A stretch of 64,000 nt of DNA from Marivita sp965656765 (GCF_965656765.1 NZ_CBFHLV010000005.1:27230-91229), one strand, 5' to 3'. Positions 8,533 through 17,293 are shown, counted from the first letter of the stretch. The notes: a model not told the origin generated them from the letters alone. A program made the numbers and translations.

Positions 8533-9450
8533 ATGAAGCACCCGCTGACAGGCATTTTGCCCGTGGCCCCAACCCCGTTCCATGAGGACGGCTCAATCGA
8601 TACAGACGGCATGACGCGTGTGTTGGATTGTATGATTGACCAAGGTTCAGATGCGATCTGTATCCTTGCAAACTATTCAGAACAGTTCGTGCTGTCGGAT
8701 GCGGAACGCGCTACGTTGACCAAGGTGTCGCTGGAACACGTCGCAGGCCGGGTGCCGGTCATCGTGACCGTGAGCCATTTCAGCACACAGGTCGTTATCA
8801 ACCGTGCCCGCGAGGCGGAGGCGATGGGCGCATCCATGCTGATGATGATGCCGCCATATCATGGCGTTGGCCTTGTGCCTGCCGAAGCGGGAATCTTTGA
8901 GCATTTTGCGGCTGTCTCGGACGCCATTTCGATCCCGATCATGGTGCAAGATGCTCCGTTGTCTGGTGTTTCCATGCCAGTTCCGCTGCTGGCGCGGATG
9001 GCGAAAGAAATCGAAAATGTGAGCTACTTCAAAATGGAAACGCCCTTTGCCGCAGATAAGCTTGCGGCGCTGATTAACGCGGGTGGCGACCATATCGTCG
9101 GGCCGTTCGACGGAGAAGAAGCGGTGACCCTGCTGGCTGATCTCGACGCGGGGTGTACCGGGACGATGACGTCCGGTTTGCAACCTGAACTGATAAAGCC
9201 AATTGTGACCAATTACCTTGCTGGGGATATCGACACAGCACTGGCGCATTGGCGCGACTGTTTACCGTTGATCAACCACGAAAACCGGCAATGCGGCTTG
9301 CGGGCTACAAAGGTCGTTATGAAAGAAGGGGGTGTGATCGGATCAGATCATGTGCGACACCCCCTCAAACCAATGTCACAGCGCACGCGGTCGCGGTTGC
9401 TGCAATTGGCAGCCGAGCGCGATGTGATTGCGCTGCGTTGGGGAAAATAA
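8533..9450 (+). CDS. L-2-keto-3-deoxyarabonate dehydratase (DapA/NAL superfamily)
   Basis: A 305-residue class I aldolase-fold protein of the dihydrodipicolinate synthase/N-acetylneuraminate lyase superfamily. The Schiff-base lysine lies in VSYFKMETPF (near residue 165). The start ATG is at 8533 with AAAGGA upstream. Between a sugar-acid dehydratase and a 2-oxoglutarate semialdehyde dehydrogenase, the fitting role is that of A. brasilense AraD: dehydration of L-2-keto-3-deoxyarabonate to 2-oxoglutarate semialdehyde. Aldol cleavage to pyruvate plus glycolaldehyde is an alternative for this superfamily, but the next gene argues for the dehydratase role. Confidence 0.84.
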   Translation: MKHPLTGILPVAPTPFHEDGSIDTDGMTRVLDCMIDQGSDAICILANYSEQFVLSDAERATLTKVSLEHVAGRVPVIVTVSHFSTQVVINRAREAEAMGASMLMMMPPYHGVGLVPAEAGIFEHFAAVSDAISIPIMVQDAPLSGVSMPVPLLARMAKEIENVSYFKMETPFAADKLAALINAGGDHIVGPFDGEEAVTLLADLDAGCTGTMTSGLQPELIKPIVTNYLAGDIDTALAHWRDCLPLINHENRQCGLRATKVVMKEGGVIGSDHVRHPLKPMSQRTRSRLLQLAAERDVIALRWGK

Positions 9451-9461
9451 GGGAGAATTCA

Positions 9462-10982
9462 ATGGTTTATGAACCACATGGCAAACACCTGATCGCCGGC
9501 GATTGGGTGTCCGGCCAAACCACATTCACGTCGCAACCAGTGACAGGCGAAGGTCAGACCTTTTCCGAAGGTGGTGCCGATGAGGTCAATCGTGCAGTGC
9601 GCGCTGCCGAAGAAGCATTTGCCACATACGGGTGGACAAGCCGCGAAGAACGCGCTGCGTTTTTGGATGCGATTGCCGAAGAGATCGACGCGCGTGGTGA
9701 CGACATTACACGACTGGGCTGCACCGAAACCGGTCTTCCCGAAGCGCGGCTTCAAGGCGAACGCGGGCGTACCACTGGCCAATTGCGGATGTTTGCGGAC
9801 CATATTCGGAATGGTGCGTATCTGGACCGCCGCCATGATGCGGCCCTGCCGGACCGCCAGCCTTTGCCCCGGCCTGATATGAAGATGGTGCAACGGCCGA
9901 TTGGACCGGTCGCCGTGTTCGGCGCTTCCAACTTCCCGCTCGCGTTTTCGACTGCTGGTGGCGATACCGCCTCGGCGCTGGCGGCGGGCTGCCCGGTTGT
10001 CGTCAAGGGCCATCCGGCCCATCCGGCTACCGGTGAGATCGTCGCCGATGCCATCGCAGCAGCAATTGTGCGATGCGGTATGCCGGCTGGCACGTTTTCC
10101 CTGATCCAGGGCACCAGCCACGAATTGGGCGGCGCGCTTGTTCAGCATCCCCTGATCAATGCAGTTGGGTTCACTGGGTCTTTGGGCGCCGGGCGCGCGC
10201 TGTTCGATCTCTGCGCGGCACGGCCCGTTCCGATCCCGTTCTTTGGCGAACTTGGGTCGGTCAATCCGGTCTTCGTTATGCCCAATGCGCTTGCTGCACG
10301 CGGGTCCGATCTAGGCGCGGCCTGGGCTGGATCTCTGACGATGGGGGTTGGTCAGTTCTGCACCAATCCAGGGATCGTCGTTGCACCCGAGGGACCAGAG
10401 TTCGATGCGTTCGCGAAGGCCGCAACCGATGCGTTGGAGGCTGCCGGAGAGTCTGTGATGCTGACCGACGGGATCGCGAACGCCTTCCGACGCGGTGTGG
10501 CTGAGGTCGGTTCCGCGAGCGGTGTTCAGGAGCTTCTGAAATCGACCTGCGACCGCCGCAATGCGGCCCCTGCGATTTATAAAGTTGATGCTGATACATG
10601 GCTTAAAAATGAAGATTTGGCCGAAGAAGTGTTCGGCCCGTTGGGTATCCTCGTGACTGCCAGCGGACCTGAACAAATGCTAGAGGTGGCGCGCAGTCTG
10701 CAAGGCCAGCTGACTGCAACTCTGCAGATGGACGACGCGGATACCGACATCGCACACCCATTTGTTCCCGTGCTTGAGCGCAAGGCCGGGCGCGTGCTGG
10801 TCAACGGTTTTCCCACTGGCGTTGAGGTGGCCGATGCAATGGTACATGGCGGACCGTATCCGGCATCGACGAACTTTGGCGCAACGTCTGTTGGCACGCT
10901 GGCGATCCGCCGGTTCCTGCGTCCGGTTTGCTACCAGAACATGCCGGATGCGCTATTGCCGGTTGATCTGAACGGCATGTGA
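9462..10982 (+). CDS. 2-Oxoglutarate semialdehyde dehydrogenase (type III KGSADH)
   Basis: A 506-residue aldehyde dehydrogenase that oxidises 2-oxoglutarate semialdehyde to 2-oxoglutarate, the exit of the non-phosphorylative pentose pathway. Visible sites are the catalytic Cys in GVGQFCTNPG, the general-base Glu in FGELGSVNP and the NAD-binding FGASNFPLAFSTAGGD region. The longer length and this FGASNFPLAFS sequence fit the so-called type III KGSADH rather than classical betaine-aldehyde-type enzymes. Start ATG 9462 follows GGGAGAA; the upstream in-frame ATG at 9249 is inside the preceding gene. It is the only recognisable KGSADH in the window, so it probably also serves the xylonate branch (xylD, xylX). 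Confidence 0.87.
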   Translation: MVYEPHGKHLIAGDWVSGQTTFTSQPVTGEGQTFSEGGADEVNRAVRAAEEAFATYGWTSREERAAFLDAIAEEIDARGDDITRLGCTETGLPEARLQGERGRTTGQLRMFADHIRNGAYLDRRHDAALPDRQPLPRPDMKMVQRPIGPVAVFGASNFPLAFSTAGGDTASALAAGCPVVVKGHPAHPATGEIVADAIAAAIVRCGMPAGTFSLIQGTSHELGGALVQHPLINAVGFTGSLGAGRALFDLCAARPVPIPFFGELGSVNPVFVMPNALAARGSDLGAAWAGSLTMGVGQFCTNPGIVVAPEGPEFDAFAKAATDALEAAGESVMLTDGIANAFRRGVAEVGSASGVQELLKSTCDRRNAAPAIYKVDADTWLKNEDLAEEVFGPLGILVTASGPEQMLEVARSLQGQLTATLQMDDADTDIAHPFVPVLERKAGRVLVNGFPTGVEVADAMVHGGPYPASTNFGATSVGTLAIRRFLRPVCYQNMPDALLPVDLNGM

Positions 10983-10995
10983 TCAAGCGTTGTGG

Positions 10996-11014
10996 CAGGG
11001 CGGTTATCGCCCTG
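10996..11014. terminator. Bidirectional hairpin between KGSADH and transketolase genes
   Basis: CAGGGCG (10996-11002) and CGCCCTG (11008-11014) form a perfect seven-pair stem with a five-base loop in the 21-base convergent gap. The hairpin overlaps the stop codon and last codons of the minus-strand transketolase gene (stop at 11004-11006). Confidence 0.5.
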
Positions 11015-12950
11015 TCAGCTCTTTTGCGGCCACGATGATCTTGTTGTCGTTGATCCCGAAATGATCGTAGAGTACAGGCGCTTTGGCTGACGCGCCGAAG
11101 CTTGTCATTCCGATGAATCGGTCGGTTGGCCGCAGCCATCGTTCCCACCCAAATTTCAGCGCCGCCTCGATTGCGATGCGCGGGGCATCCCCCAGAACCT
11201 GCGCCTGATAGGCGGGGGGCTGATCTTCGAACAGGTCCCAGCAGGGCATAGAGACGACTGTGGTGCGGATGCCGAGGGGCTCCAAAATATCGCGGGCCTT
11301 TACAGCCAAACCAACCTCGGTGCCTGTGGCGATCAAGGTAAGGTCGCGATCCCCGTCTTTCCCAGCAAGAATGTAGGCGCCCAACCGTGTCAGGTTTTCC
11401 GATGTGTCGCTGCGCACTTGATCAGCGTCCTGTCGGGACAGGGCAAACATTGAAGGGCCATCTGAGGTTTCCAGCGCGACCTCCCACGCCTCTGCCGTTT
11501 CCACCGCGTCCGCCGGTCGGAACACCCGCATGTTCGGCATCGCGCGGTAGCTTGCCAGGGTTTCAACCGGTTGATGGGTCGGTCCGTTGCTGCCGACACC
11601 AATGGAATCATGACTGAAGACGTAAATCGCGGGCAGACTCATCAGCGCGGCCATGCGCATCGCGGGGCGTTCGTAATCGGCAAAGGCCAGGTACGTCACG
11701 TTGATCGGTCGCAATCCGCCATGTGCGGCGATGCCACTGACCATCGCGCCCATCAAGTGTTCGCGTACGCCGCAATGCACATAAGTCCCGGCGCGGTTTG
11801 TCAGGTTAAAGGAATCGCGACTGCGTTTGTGATTGGTCGGAGCTTCGAGATCGGCGCAGAGCACGATGAGTTCAGGCAGTACCTCTGTCAATATATCGCA
11901 CGCATCCCCTGATGATAGGATCGTGGCACGCGCATCGTTGCGCGATCCGGGAAGGTTGTCCGCCCAATTAGCTGGCAAGGCGCCAGTCATCCAACGGTTG
12001 AACTCGTCTTGGTCGGGATGTGTTGCCAGCGTTTTGGACCATTCTGTCTGGGCCTGTGCACCTCGGTCCATCGCTTTGTGCCAGTCGTCGTAAATGTCTT
12101 TCGGTATATGAAAGGCCGGATGCGGCCAGCTGCGCGCGATACGGGCCTCGTCTGCATCCTGTGGTGTGAGCGGGGCGGAATGGCCGCCGCGCTTGCCTTG
12201 CAGGCGCGGAATGCCCCGCGCGATAGTCGTGCGACATGCGATGAGCGACGGGCGCGGATCGGATTTGGCCTCGATGAATGCGGCGTCCACCGCATCGATG
12301 TCGTGTCCATCAACCGACACCACATGCCAGTTTGCTGCGCAAAACCGGGCTGGCACGTCTTCTGAAATCGACAACGCGGTGTCGCCGTCATCGGTGATCT
12401 GGTTGTCATCCCACAGAAAGGTCAGACGTCCCAATTGAAGATGCCCGGCGAGAGAGATTGCCTCTTGCCCCATACCTTCTTGAAGGCATCCATCACCGAC
12501 AAAAGCCCAGGTGCGGTGATCCACCAAATCACGGCCAAATCGGGCTGCGAGCCTTTCTTCGGCCACGGCCATGCCGACCGCGCAGGCGATACCCTGGCCA
12601 AGAAGGCCGCTGGTGATCTCGATACCTGCATTCTGTTCAATCTCGGGGTGGCCTGCACAGACCGAATGCAGCGTGCGAAACGACTTCAGCGCATCCAGCG
12701 TCATCTTGTCATAGCCCGAAAGGTGCAAAAGCGCGTAGAGCAACATGGAACCATGCCCGTTCGACAGAACAACGCGGTCGCGGTCGGGCCAAAGCGGGTC
12801 TTTCGGTGCAGCCTTAAGGTGGTTTGCATAGAGCGTCGCGGCAATCTCAGCCATGCCAAGTGGCACACCTTGATGCCCCTCGCCCGCGGTTCGGATTGCA
12901 TCGATCGCAAGAAAGCGGATAGCGTCTGCCATGTTCTGAATGGCCGTCAT
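11004..12950 (-). CDS. Transketolase, full-length, diverged paralogue
   Basis: A 648-residue thiamine-diphosphate transketolase. The N-terminal domain has the substrate-site His in AGEGHQGVP, the NGHGSMLLY segment, the GLLGQGIA block and the ThDP motif GDGCLQEG ending in WDDNQ. The pyrimidine domain has the catalytic Glu in YVHCGVREH and DSIGVGSNGPTHQPVE. Differences from housekeeping transketolase are visible: the segment that normally reads DLAxSNxT is DLEAPTNHK, altering a phosphate-binding Ser, and the C-terminus is short. Start ATG 12950 sits one base beyond the stop of the upstream SAF-domain gene, so the two are co-transcribed. It is probably a pathway-specific transketolase rather than the central one; the substrate is unknown. 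Confidence 0.85.
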   Translation of the reverse strand: MTAIQNMADAIRFLAIDAIRTAGEGHQGVPLGMAEIAATLYANHLKAAPKDPLWPDRDRVVLSNGHGSMLLYALLHLSGYDKMTLDALKSFRTLHSVCAGHPEIEQNAGIEITSGLLGQGIACAVGMAVAEERLAARFGRDLVDHRTWAFVGDGCLQEGMGQEAISLAGHLQLGRLTFLWDDNQITDDGDTALSISEDVPARFCAANWHVVSVDGHDIDAVDAAFIEAKSDPRPSLIACRTTIARGIPRLQGKRGGHSAPLTPQDADEARIARSWPHPAFHIPKDIYDDWHKAMDRGAQAQTEWSKTLATHPDQDEFNRWMTGALPANWADNLPGSRNDARATILSSGDACDILTEVLPELIVLCADLEAPTNHKRSRDSFNLTNRAGTYVHCGVREHLMGAMVSGIAAHGGLRPINVTYLAFADYERPAMRMAALMSLPAIYVFSHDSIGVGSNGPTHQPVETLASYRAMPNMRVFRPADAVETAEAWEVALETSDGPSMFALSRQDADQVRSDTSENLTRLGAYILAGKDGDRDLTLIATGTEVGLAVKARDILEPLGIRTTVVSMPCWDLFEDQPPAYQAQVLGDAPRIAIEAALKFGWERWLRPTDRFIGMTSFGASAKAPVLYDHFGINDNKIIVAAKELTGR

Positions 12951-12951
12951 G

Positions 12952-14292
12952 TTAGCTTTCCAGCAGTTGGTTTTGCTCAGTTCGCAGCGCATGGATGTCA
13001 AGGTCGTCGACCACCTCTATATCATCCAGCGTTACGATCTGGTCACGCTCAATGCTGCGCTTGAGTTTGACGTGATGGGCCAGGCCTATGGGAAGCGCGC
13101 CAAGGCTGACTGCCTGTTTCGCCGGAATAGCCTTGGCCCAGACCTTGAACCCGCCTTCGCCGTCCAGCATGTTACCGGCAGCGAAATCACCCTTCGCTGT
13201 GGCAACCGCATCTGCGCGATATCGTTTCGAAATGCCGGTCGGTTCACGGCGCAGGGTGGCGGATAGGACCGAGACAGCGGTTTCCAGCCCGATCAGGTGA
13301 AACGGTCGCCACATGCTTCCATACCAGCCGGATGCGTCGGTCATCAGCCCGTATTGGTTAAAGCATTGGCGCGTGTATTCGTTTGGCGCGCGGAAGGTGA
13401 CGAACATGCCATATTGAATGTTGTTCAGAACCACGCGCCCATCTGGCTCGCGGCTGGCTGCAATGTCGACAATGCCGGTTTTTTCCAAACGCCCGCCCTC
13501 GCTGACAGGTTTGAACACCTCGGCCAAGTCTTGCAGCCCGGCAGGCGGAAACGCCAATCCGTCACTTGGGCAGTCCATCCCGGTCGCGTTGGCGACGGCG
13601 GCCATTTCGATGGCAGCTTTGGTGCCATCCGTAAAGGAGTTGTACATCTTTGGGTTAAAGTCGCCTGATTTGACCTGTTCGTCAGTGAAGTCGAAATAGT
13701 CCCAGACGGTGTCAGGCGTTGAATAGCGGTAGCCGGGGCAAAAGTTCATGCCTTTTCCAGCGGCGACCAATTCGAACCCGCAGGAGTGCACCCAATCTAC
13801 CAATTCACAAATTGCGGCAGGCTGATCGCCATAGGCCATTGAATAGACAACCCCTGCCTTGCGCGCTCGTTCGGCCAGAGCCGGGCCGCACATCACGTCG
13901 GCTTCGACATTGACCATGACCACATGTTTGCCTGCGTCGATGGCAGACAAAGCGTGCCGCACGCCTGCGATGGGATGGCCCGTCGCTTCTATGATGACCT
14001 CGATTTCAGAGCAGGCAAAAAGACTTGATGCATCGTCGGTAACGTGAGTGGCACCTGATGTGATCGCGTCGGTCAGGGATGACGCCGAATACTGGTTTTT
14101 CTCCCAATACACGCGCGCCAGTGACGTCTGTGCCTTGGTGACATCCAGATCCGCGATCCCGACGATGTGGTACCCATCGATGTGTTGCGCCTGAGACAGG
14201 ATCATCGATCCAAATTTACCCGCACCGATCAGGCCGATCCGGACGGGTTTGCCTTGTGCTGTGCGCGCAGCGAGTAGAGCGGACAAATTCAT
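12952..14292 (-). CDS. SAF-domain, homoserine-dehydrogenase-like oxidoreductase (COG4091; DRL/DXR-like)
   Basis: A 446-residue NAD(P)-dependent oxidoreductase. An N-terminal Rossmann fold (VRIGLIGAGKFGSMILSQAQ, residues about 17-36) is followed by a homoserine-dehydrogenase-like catalytic region and a C-terminal SAF domain (ending with LGALPIGLAHHVKLKR and a DDIEV segment). The architecture is that of COG4091, whose best known member is the Brucella DXR-like protein (DRL) that can perform the reductoisomerisation of 1-deoxyxylulose 5-phosphate. A role in isoprenoid synthesis is not implied here: the setting, beside two transketolases and sugar-acid dehydrogenases, suggests isomerising redox chemistry on a sugar or sugar phosphate. 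It is the promoter-proximal gene of a two-gene minus-strand operon with the transketolase. Family assignment is firm, substrate unknown. Confidence 0.75.
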   Translation of the reverse strand: MNLSALLAARTAQGKPVRIGLIGAGKFGSMILSQAQHIDGYHIVGIADLDVTKAQTSLARVYWEKNQYSASSLTDAITSGATHVTDDASSLFACSEIEVIIEATGHPIAGVRHALSAIDAGKHVVMVNVEADVMCGPALAERARKAGVVYSMAYGDQPAAICELVDWVHSCGFELVAAGKGMNFCPGYRYSTPDTVWDYFDFTDEQVKSGDFNPKMYNSFTDGTKAAIEMAAVANATGMDCPSDGLAFPPAGLQDLAEVFKPVSEGGRLEKTGIVDIAASREPDGRVVLNNIQYGMFVTFRAPNEYTRQCFNQYGLMTDASGWYGSMWRPFHLIGLETAVSVLSATLRREPTGISKRYRADAVATAKGDFAAGNMLDGEGGFKVWAKAIPAKQAVSLGALPIGLAHHVKLKRSIERDQIVTLDDIEVVDDLDIHALRTEQNQLLES

Positions 14293-14370
14293 GGATTTAC
14301 CTCTATGGATAGTGCGGTTTGCATCAAGATACCGGGGCTGTGGGTGTAATAACCATCATAAATTCGAATG

Positions 14371-14407
14371 AAATCATTAAGCTGTGCTAAACGGTGATTA
14401 ATGATTT
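14371..14407. promoter_or_regulatory. Perfect 10-bp inverted repeat in a divergent promoter
   Basis: AAATCATTAA (14371-14380) and its exact reverse complement TTAATGATTT (14398-14407) are separated by 17 bases, in the 187-base gap between the divergent SAF-domain gene and the split transketolase. The centre-to-centre distance of 27 bases, AT-rich arms and divergent position fit a regulator binding site. The LysR protein at 18057-19034 is the nearest candidate regulator. Confidence 0.6.
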
Positions 14408-14479
14408 CCGGCTTGTTGGACAGCCTGCGTTAAAGCGATTTTCGTTCAAAGCAACGCGCAACGAGGGAGGAGACCCGGT

Positions 14480-15331
14480 TTGCCCAATCGCAGCGAAATA
14501 CATGGATCGAATGTAAGCCTTGCGGCACGTGCATGGGCGATCCGACGCTATGCTCTGCGCATGGCCGAGGTGCAGGGCCAGGGCTATATTGGTCAAGCAC
14601 TGGGTGTGGCCGATGTGTTGGCGATTTCGTATTTTCACGCGATGGATTACCGCGCTGATGATCCGGAATGGGAGGGGCGCGACAGGTTTTACCTGTCTAT
14701 TGGCCACTATGCGATTGCGCTTTACGCGGCGCTTCTCGAGGCTGGTATCCTGCCCGAGAACGAGATTGAAACCTACGGCATGGACGACAGCAGGATGCCG
14801 ATGTCCGGCATGGCATCTTATACGCCGGGCATGGAGATCACTGGCGGGTCGCTCGGTCAGGGCCTGGGAATCGCGGTGGGGGCTGCACTCGGCCTGAAGC
14901 GCAAGGCGTCTGGTGCGTTTGTGTATAACATGTTGTCCGACGGCGAGCTGGGCGAGGGATCAACCTGGGAAGCGGTGATGTCAGCCGTCCAATGGAAGCT
15001 CGATAATCTGATCGCGGTTGTCGACTTCAACAATCAGCAGGCGGATGGACCGTCACTTGATGCGTTGGCAACGCCCAAGGAAGCGCCGAAATGGGCTGCC
15101 TTTGGGTGGTATGCGCAAGAGGTGAATGGCAATGACCTGGATGCGCTTGCGCAAGCCTTTGACAATGCCCGCAATCATCCCGACCCACGGCCGCGCGTGA
15201 TCATTTGCCATACCAAAATGTGTAAGGGCATCCCGTTTCTAGAAACCCGGGAAAGCACGCACTTTATCCGCGTTGAGGCTGACGAATGGACCAAAGCGAT
15301 TGCGCTTCTGGACGAGGACAAACCGCTATGA
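14480..15331 (+). CDS. Transketolase N-terminal subunit
   Basis: A 283-residue subunit equal to the ThDP pyrophosphate-binding half of a split transketolase. Visible blocks are SIGHYAIALYAALLEAG, GGSLGQGLGIAVGAALG and the ThDP motif SDGELGEGSTWEA ending in VVDFNNQQADG. The start is a TTG at 14480 behind GAGGGAGGAG; the next in-frame ATG (14561) would cut into the conserved beginning. It overlaps the C-terminal subunit gene by four bases (ATGA), so the two are made together. Split transketolases serve specialised sugar pathways (for example apulose-4-phosphate transketolase, or sulfofructose transketolase) as well as pentose exchange; the substrate here is not evident. Confidence 0.85.
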   Translation: MPNRSEIHGSNVSLAARAWAIRRYALRMAEVQGQGYIGQALGVADVLAISYFHAMDYRADDPEWEGRDRFYLSIGHYAIALYAALLEAGILPENEIETYGMDDSRMPMSGMASYTPGMEITGGSLGQGLGIAVGAALGLKRKASGAFVYNMLSDGELGEGSTWEAVMSAVQWKLDNLIAVVDFNNQQADGPSLDALATPKEAPKWAAFGWYAQEVNGNDLDALAQAFDNARNHPDPRPRVIICHTKMCKGIPFLETRESTHFIRVEADEWTKAIALLDEDKPL

Positions 15332-16371
15332 GTATTCCCGCATCCTCGCGCCGGAAATCGAAATACGCACCACGTACACCAGCAAGCGGTGACCGGGTCG
15401 CCACCAGTGCGATGATCGCGTCTTTGGATGCCGAAGGCCGTGACACAATCGCGGCGCCGTTTGGCCATGCGCTGGTCGATCTAGGAAGAACGCGCGACGA
15501 TATTGTCGGCCTATCGGCTGACCTTTCGAAATACACCGACTTGCACATCTTTGCCGAAGCCTATCCAGATCGGTTCTATCAAATGGGCATGGCCGAGGCG
15601 TTGCTGATGTCCGCCGCTGCCGGCCTGGCACGCGAAGGGTTTGTTCCTTTCGCGACGACTTACGCGGTGTTTGCATCTCGACGCGCCTATGACTTTGTCG
15701 CGATGGCGATCGCCGAGGAAAATCTACCGGTCAAGATTTGCTGCGCCCTGCCCGGATTGTCCACGGGGTACGGCCCTAGTCATCAGGCGACCGAGGATCT
15801 TGCCATTATGCGGGGTTTGCCGAACCTCACGGTGTTGGACCCTTGCGACGCGGTTGACATAGACCAAGCAACGCGCGCGATCGCAGAGTCACCCGGTCCG
15901 GTCTACATGCGCCTTTTGCGGGGCAAGGTGCCGAATGTGTTGGGCGAATATGGGTACCAGTTTGAACTTGGCAAAGCGAAGATGATTCACGACGGGACGG
16001 ATGTTTTGATTATCTCGTCTGGCTTCATGACCATGCGTACGCTTGATGCGGCCAAAGCACTGGCTGCTGATGGGGTCTCGTGTGCGGTGCTGCATTCGCC
16101 AACAATCAAACCGCTGGATGTAGAGACGATCTGTGCCGAAGCTGGAAAAGGTGGGCGGCTTGTTGTGACGGCCGAGAACCATTCGATTACTGGAGGCCTG
16201 GGTGAAGCTGTTGCAGGCGCGCTGATGCGGGCGCAGGTGCATGTGCCGTTCCGCCAGATCGCTTTGCCGGACGAATTCCTCGACGCTGGCGCGCTTCCTA
16301 CGTTGCACGATCAGTACGGGATCACCGTCGATAGGATAACTGCACAGATCAAAGAATGGTTGGGGGACTGA
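15328..16371 (+). CDS. Transketolase C-terminal subunit
   Basis: A 347-residue partner of the preceding subunit with the pyrimidine-binding and C-terminal transketolase domains. The catalytic Glu is in QMGMAEALLMSAAAG; TGYGPSHQATEDLA and the C-terminal SITGGLGEAVAGAL blocks are also present. The first 50 residues are a basic, low-complexity extension (SSRRKSKYAPRTPASGDRVA) before the domain proper. The start ATG at 15328 overlaps the stop of the N-terminal subunit. The next gene starts one base after its stop, so this is the middle of a tight operon of split transketolase, L-threonate-dehydrogenase-like enzyme and SDR. Confidence 0.85.
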   Translation: MSIPASSRRKSKYAPRTPASGDRVATSAMIASLDAEGRDTIAAPFGHALVDLGRTRDDIVGLSADLSKYTDLHIFAEAYPDRFYQMGMAEALLMSAAAGLAREGFVPFATTYAVFASRRAYDFVAMAIAEENLPVKICCALPGLSTGYGPSHQATEDLAIMRGLPNLTVLDPCDAVDIDQATRAIAESPGPVYMRLLRGKVPNVLGEYGYQFELGKAKMIHDGTDVLIISSGFMTMRTLDAAKALAADGVSCAVLHSPTIKPLDVETICAEAGKGGRLVVTAENHSITGGLGEAVAGALMRAQVHVPFRQIALPDEFLDAGALPTLHDQYGITVDRITAQIKEWLGD

Positions 16372-16372
16372 G

Positions 16373-17260
16373 ATGGCAGACACCGCAATCATCGGGCTTG
16401 GCGCAATGGGTCAGGGCATGGCGCGCAAGATCATCCAGGCGGGCATTCCTCTTAACGGTTTCGACCTGTCTATCGACGCCCGCGAACGGTTTGAGACAAG
16501 CGGGGGCGAAAGTGCCGAAAGCGCTGTTGTGGCAGCCGAAGGCTGTGACCTGCTTCTGGTGATGGTGGCGACTGCGGCGCAGGCTGAGACGGCGCTCTTT
16601 GATGGCGTCACCGATGCACTGGCGCCGGGTGCCGTGGTCATCCTGTCTTCGACTGTGGCGCCGTCAGAAGCGCGGACTATTGCCGCACGATTGAATGACG
16701 CCGGGCATTTGATGCTGGATGCGCCCGTGTCGGGCGGTCAGGTTGGCGCGGACAGCGGCACGCTTACCATCATGGCGTCTGGGCCAGAGTCGGCGTTCGA
16801 TAGGGCAGAGGGTGTTTTGGCTGCAGTGTCTAAAAAGGTTCACCGCTTGGGTGATGAACCAGGCATGGGGGCCACCTATAAGGTGGTGCATCAACTGGCC
16901 GCGGGGGTGCATTTGGTGGCGGCCGCCGAGCTGATGGCCTTTGGCGCCAAGGCGGGGTGTGATCCGCAGAGGTTGCTGGACATCGTATCTAGTTCTGCCG
17001 GGCAAAGTTGGATGATGGACGACCGTGCGCCGCGTATGATGCAGACCGATCCCGTGGCGACCTCGACAGTGGATATCTTCATCAAAGATTTGGGCCTCGT
17101 CGTTCAATCCGCACGTGACAGTGGCGCGCCGGTTCCACTGGCTGCCGCGGCGTATCAGATGATGGTGGGCGCCGGTGGTATGGGTTTGGGTCGTGAAGAC
17201 GACAGTGCCGTCATCCGCGCTTACGAGGCACTAACCGGCTGCAAGATTACGGAGCGCTGA
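16373..17260 (+). CDS. NAD(P)-dependent beta-hydroxyacid dehydrogenase, L-threonate dehydrogenase-like
   Basis: A 295-residue member of the 3-hydroxyisobutyrate/6-phosphogluconate dehydrogenase family. It has the N-terminal GLGAMGQGMA nucleotide motif, the substrate-binding DAPVSGGQVGADSGTLTIMASG and the catalytic Lys in TYKVVHQLAAGVH. These blocks resemble the LtnD-like enzyme at 54273-55181 and known L-threonate 2-dehydrogenases. It starts one base after the transketolase gene. With the transketolase and SDR it probably oxidises an acid sugar or hydroxyacid produced in the same route; which one is unknown. Confidence 0.8.
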   Translation: MADTAIIGLGAMGQGMARKIIQAGIPLNGFDLSIDARERFETSGGESAESAVVAAEGCDLLLVMVATAAQAETALFDGVTDALAPGAVVILSSTVAPSEARTIAARLNDAGHLMLDAPVSGGQVGADSGTLTIMASGPESAFDRAEGVLAAVSKKVHRLGDEPGMGATYKVVHQLAAGVHLVAAAELMAFGAKAGCDPQRLLDIVSSSAGQSWMMDDRAPRMMQTDPVATSTVDIFIKDLGLVVQSARDSGAPVPLAAAAYQMMVGAGGMGLGREDDSAVIRAYEALTGCKITER

Positions 17261-17293
17261 CGCTGGGCAACGCCCTCTTATGGGAAAGAAAAT

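Noticed and set aside
9249..9461. A longer N-terminus for the KGSADH from an upstream ATG
   Set aside because: These codons overlap the preceding dehydratase gene in another frame and do not resemble aldehyde dehydrogenase sequence; ATG 9462 has its own ribosome site.
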